Source: Alphaproteobacteria bacterium
GTDB lineage: Bacteria; Pseudomonadota; Alphaproteobacteria; UBA8366; GCA-2717185
Assembly (NCBI GenBank): GCA_016764135.1
Contig: JAESSL010000114.1
Location: 1-8,214, forward strand
Length of the DNA stretch: 8,214 nt
Direction: 5' to 3'
The notes below the pieces were generated by a model. The model saw only the letters and a program-made list of their open reading frames with translations, was not told the DNA's origin and did not search any database. Shown here in pieces: positions 5,676-8,214 of this stretch (the stretch's first letter is position 1; the number at the start of each line of letters is the position of its first letter). The translations under genes and the position numbers were made by a program.

Positions 5676-6701
5676 ATGGGTTATAAAGTTGCTGTCGTCG
5701 GAGCCACAGGCAATGTGGGCCGCGAAATATTGTCAACGCTTGCGGAGCGGGAATTCCCTGCGGATGAAGTCATTGCGTTGGCGTCGGAACGCTCGACCGG
5801 TCATCAGATTTCCTATGGTGAAGACGATCTTCTGACCGTTCAGAACCTGGAGCATTTTGATTTCAAGGGAACCGATATCGTCTTGTCGTCGCCGGGCGCC
5901 AGCGTCTCGGCGATCCACGCGCCCCGCGCCGCGAAGGCGGGCGCCGTTGTGATCGACAATACGTCGCAATTTCGCATGGATCCGGATGTGCCGCTGATCG
6001 TGCCGGAGGTGAATGGCGACAAACTTCACGAGTACAGCAAGCGCAATATTATCGCCAATCCCAATTGTTCGACCATTCAGCTGGTCATGGCGCTCAAACC
6101 CCTGCATGACGCGGCGGGCGTAAAGCGGGTTGTCGTGTCGACCTATCAGTCGGTGTCCGGCGCGGGGAAGGCGGCGATGGATGAATTGTTTAGTCAGACC
6201 CGGGGGATTTTTGTGAACGATTCACCGACGCGTGAGGAATTCACCAAGCAAATCGCCTTCAACGCTATTCCTCACATCGACGTTTTCATGGATGACGGAT
6301 CGACCAAGGAAGAGTGGAAAATGATGGTCGAGACCAAGAAAATTCTCGACCCCTCCATCAAGTTGAGCGCGACCTGCGTTCGGGTGCCAATCTTTATTGG
6401 CCATGGCGAAGCGGTGAATGTCGAATTTGATCGCCCAATCTCGACGGAAGAAGCGCGTTTGGCGTTGCGCAACGCAGAGGGTGTCGTCGTCGTCGATCAT
6501 CGGGTCGATGATGGGTATGTCACACCTGTTGAGTGCGTCGGCGAGGATGCTGTTTACGTCAGTCGCATTCGCGAAGACCCGACCGTGGAAAATGGTCTGA
6601 GTTTCTGGGTGGTGGCCGATAATTTGCGCAAGGGCGCGGCGTTGAACACAGTCCAGATCGCCGAAGCCCTGACTCGAGGGTTTCTCGACAAGGCCGCGTG
6701 A
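5676..6701 (+). CDS. asd: Aspartate-semialdehyde dehydrogenase
   Basis: Asd reduces L-aspartyl-4-phosphate with NADPH to aspartate semialdehyde, the branch point to lysine, diaminopimelate, threonine and methionine. Seen in 341 residues: the NADP-binding loop VVGATGNVG (7-15), SSPGASVS (71-78), DNTSQFRMDPDVPLIVPEVN (94-113), the catalytic cysteine Cys131 in ANPNCSTIQ, STYQSVSGAGKAAMDEL (155-171), and the substrate/acid-base region CVRVPIFIGHGEAV with Arg236 and His243. Length and motif order fit the bacterial Asd family. The ATG at 5676 has GGAAG upstream, and the longer TTG start is rejected. The terminator just upstream suggests a separate promoter in 5609-5655, but only a TTTAAT at 5650-5655 resembles a -10 element. 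One base separates the stop from the next gene, so that gene is probably co-expressed. Confidence 0.97.
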   Translation: MGYKVAVVGATGNVGREILSTLAEREFPADEVIALASERSTGHQISYGEDDLLTVQNLEHFDFKGTDIVLSSPGASVSAIHAPRAAKAGAVVIDNTSQFRMDPDVPLIVPEVNGDKLHEYSKRNIIANPNCSTIQLVMALKPLHDAAGVKRVVVSTYQSVSGAGKAAMDELFSQTRGIFVNDSPTREEFTKQIAFNAIPHIDVFMDDGSTKEEWKMMVETKKILDPSIKLSATCVRVPIFIGHGEAVNVEFDRPISTEEARLALRNAEGVVVVDHRVDDGYVTPVECVGEDAVYVSRIREDPTVENGLSFWVVADNLRKGAALNTVQIAEALTRGFLDKAA

Positions 6702-6702
6702 C

Positions 6703-8160
6703 ATGAGTGCGCCGGAAACGCCCGTTGAAAAAAACGCTGCTCTGCCTGAAGACGTCCGACGTGCGTTGATGGAAAAGTTCGACGCCGCGGCGGCGCATCA
6801 GCAGGACGGCCGGTTGGCCGAGGCGATCACCCTGTACCAGCAGGTATTGCTGCGTGCGCCGGGACACGCGCCATCCTGGATTAATATGGGCGTGGCGTTG
6901 CGGGGGGTGGGCCATATCGACGCGGGCGTCGCCAGCCTGTTTCGCGGCGTCGCGATAAAACCGAACGACGCGGGCGCGCTGTCTAATCTGGGCAACGCGC
7001 TGCGCGCCGCCGGACGATTGACCGAGGCCCAGGACCACCATCGGCAGGCGGTCGAACTGGCGCCTGAAGATGGTTCGTTTTATTACAATCTGGCCTTGGC
7101 GTTACGGGATTCTGGCGATTTGAGCGCCGCCATGTCCTGTTTCAAGGACGCTGAAGTCAAGGGATACGACAAGGCGGAACTGCATTGGGATCGGGCGCTG
7201 ACGCGTCTTCTGGATGGCGATATGCGCCGCGGGTTTGCCGATTATGAATGGCGGTGGAAAATTGCCGACGCCAAAACCCGAGACTTTACACAGCCCGTCT
7301 GGACGGGGGAGACGCTTAAAGCTGGCGCCTCCGGTAAATCTGGAACCTTGTTGGTATACGCGGAGCAGGGTTTTGGCGACGCCATCCAGTTTTTTCGCTA
7401 CCTCCCCTTATTGAAGGAAAAGGCGGCGCGCATAATTTTTGAATGTCAGGCGCCATTGGCGCGTTTGTTTAAAGGCAGTGCGATTGGGCGGGATGTCGAC
7501 ATCATTCCGCGTGAAGATAGCGATGATGCGAAAATTCTCATGCCGGCGTTTGACGCTCAAGTCGCCTTGCTGTCGGCGCCGCATTTTCTGGGTGAATCAG
7601 AAAACCTCGTGCCTGGCGCAATGCCATATCTGACGCCGCCGCCGGGCGCGCACTCCATCACTGCGCCGAAGGGACATTTGAAGGTCGGTCTGACCTGGGC
7701 CGGGAAGCCCACCCATCGGAATGATCGCAATCGCTCTACGCCGCTCAAAACCTTTATGCCGCTGATTGATATGCCGGGGATTACATTTTTTAGTCTGCAA
7801 CTGGGCCCACCCGCCGATGAGATTGCGCAATCCGGCGCGGGCGCGTTGGTCCATGACTTGCAGCCCTATTTACGGGATTTCACCGATACCGCTGCGGTGT
7901 TGTCGGAGATGGATCTGGTTATTTGCGTTGATACCTCGCTGGCGCATTTGGCCGGCGCGATGGCGCGCCCGGTATGGACATTGTTGCCCTATGCGCCTGA
8001 TTGGCGCTGGCTGCTGAACCGCTCTGATACGCCTTGGTATCCGTCGATGCGTCTGTTTCGACCAGATGCGCCGCTCGACTGGAGCGGCGTGATCGCGCAG
8101 GTGAAGGCCGCGCTGGTGGATTTCAAGGCGAGCTTTGACGCCGCCTCGAGTGGTGATTAA
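6703..8160 (+). CDS. TPR-repeat protein with GT-B glycosyltransferase-like domain
   Basis: This 485-residue protein has two parts. Residues about 23-157 hold four tetratricopeptide repeats (for example AGALSNLGNALRAAGRLTEA at 91-110), and a degenerate fifth runs to about 187. Residues about 213-475 form a C-terminal domain like GT-B glycosyltransferases of the heptosyltransferase (GT9) type: LLVYAEQGFGDAIQFFRYL (216-233), VGLTWAGKPTHRNDRNRS (328-345), the nucleotide-sugar-site-like CVDTSLAHLAGA (408-419) and PYAPDWRWLLNRSDTPWYP (429-447). No signal peptide or membrane segment is seen, so it should be cytoplasmic. Related TPR-plus-glycosyltransferase proteins such as Caulobacter FlmG modify flagellin, with the TPR part holding the protein substrate; that role here is only inference. 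The start lies one base after the asd stop with a weak AAGG upstream, which suggests coupling to asd. Domain call is strong; substrate is unknown. Confidence 0.88.
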   Translation: MSAPETPVEKNAALPEDVRRALMEKFDAAAAHQQDGRLAEAITLYQQVLLRAPGHAPSWINMGVALRGVGHIDAGVASLFRGVAIKPNDAGALSNLGNALRAAGRLTEAQDHHRQAVELAPEDGSFYYNLALALRDSGDLSAAMSCFKDAEVKGYDKAELHWDRALTRLLDGDMRRGFADYEWRWKIADAKTRDFTQPVWTGETLKAGASGKSGTLLVYAEQGFGDAIQFFRYLPLLKEKAARIIFECQAPLARLFKGSAIGRDVDIIPREDSDDAKILMPAFDAQVALLSAPHFLGESENLVPGAMPYLTPPPGAHSITAPKGHLKVGLTWAGKPTHRNDRNRSTPLKTFMPLIDMPGITFFSLQLGPPADEIAQSGAGALVHDLQPYLRDFTDTAAVLSEMDLVICVDTSLAHLAGAMARPVWTLLPYAPDWRWLLNRSDTPWYPSMRLFRPDAPLDWSGVIAQVKAALVDFKASFDAASSGD

Positions 8161-8213
8161 CCGATAGGTTCGGCGCTGAAGATCTCCGATGGGGCAAGAA
8201 TCTCAACAAGCGT
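8157..8213 (-). other. Possible 3' end of a convergent gene, weakly supported
   Basis: On the minus strand, a frame open from the window edge reads TLVEILAPSEIFSAEPIG and stops with TAA at 8157-8159, overlapping the TPR gene's stop. It could be the C terminus of a convergent gene, but plus-strand frames are also open over this 54-base stretch, and eighteen codons are too few to tell. No terminator hairpin is visible here. Confidence 0.15.
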
Positions 8214-8214
8214 C

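Overview
The window is a compact, plus-strand chromosomal segment from what looks like an alphaproteobacterium. The gene order rimM-trmD-rplS followed by leuC-leuD-leuB and asd is a housekeeping arrangement familiar from that class. The proteins read as alphaproteobacterial in style, but the exact order or genus cannot be fixed from this sequence. Base composition is moderately GC-rich by eye, with no island-like shift across the core genes.

Layout. Positions 59-1746 hold the translation/tRNA block: rimM (16S rRNA processing), trmD (m1G37 tRNA methyltransferase, overlapping rimM by an ATGA) and rplS (ribosomal protein L19, 3 bases after trmD). Positions 1851-5201 hold the leucine pathway genes leuC, leuD and leuB, which convert 2-isopropylmalate to 2-ketoisocaproate; leuA is not in the window. 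Positions 5331-5546 encode an unrecognised 71-residue protein with a clear signal peptide and a short Thr/Lys-rich mature part. A strong intrinsic terminator (5580-5608) follows it. Positions 5676-8160 hold asd (aspartate-semialdehyde dehydrogenase) and, one base downstream, a TPR plus GT-B glycosyltransferase-like protein. The last 54 bases hold no assignable gene.

How the genes fit together. RimM, TrmD and L19 belong to ribosome assembly and decoding fidelity. LeuC/LeuD form isopropylmalate isomerase, and LeuB is the following dehydrogenase. Asd feeds lysine, threonine, methionine, isoleucine and diaminopimelate synthesis. The terminator before asd probably separates the leu transcript from the asd-TPR transcript.

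The least ordinary parts lie between genes. Three spacers each carry their own short imperfect tandem repeat with a different unit: 16 bp before leuC, 23 bp between leuC and leuD, and 14 bp starting inside the leuB stop codon. The small secreted protein and the asd-coupled TPR/glycosyltransferase are the other points worth a second look. I see no mobile element, CRISPR array, RNA gene or clearly new multi-gene system.
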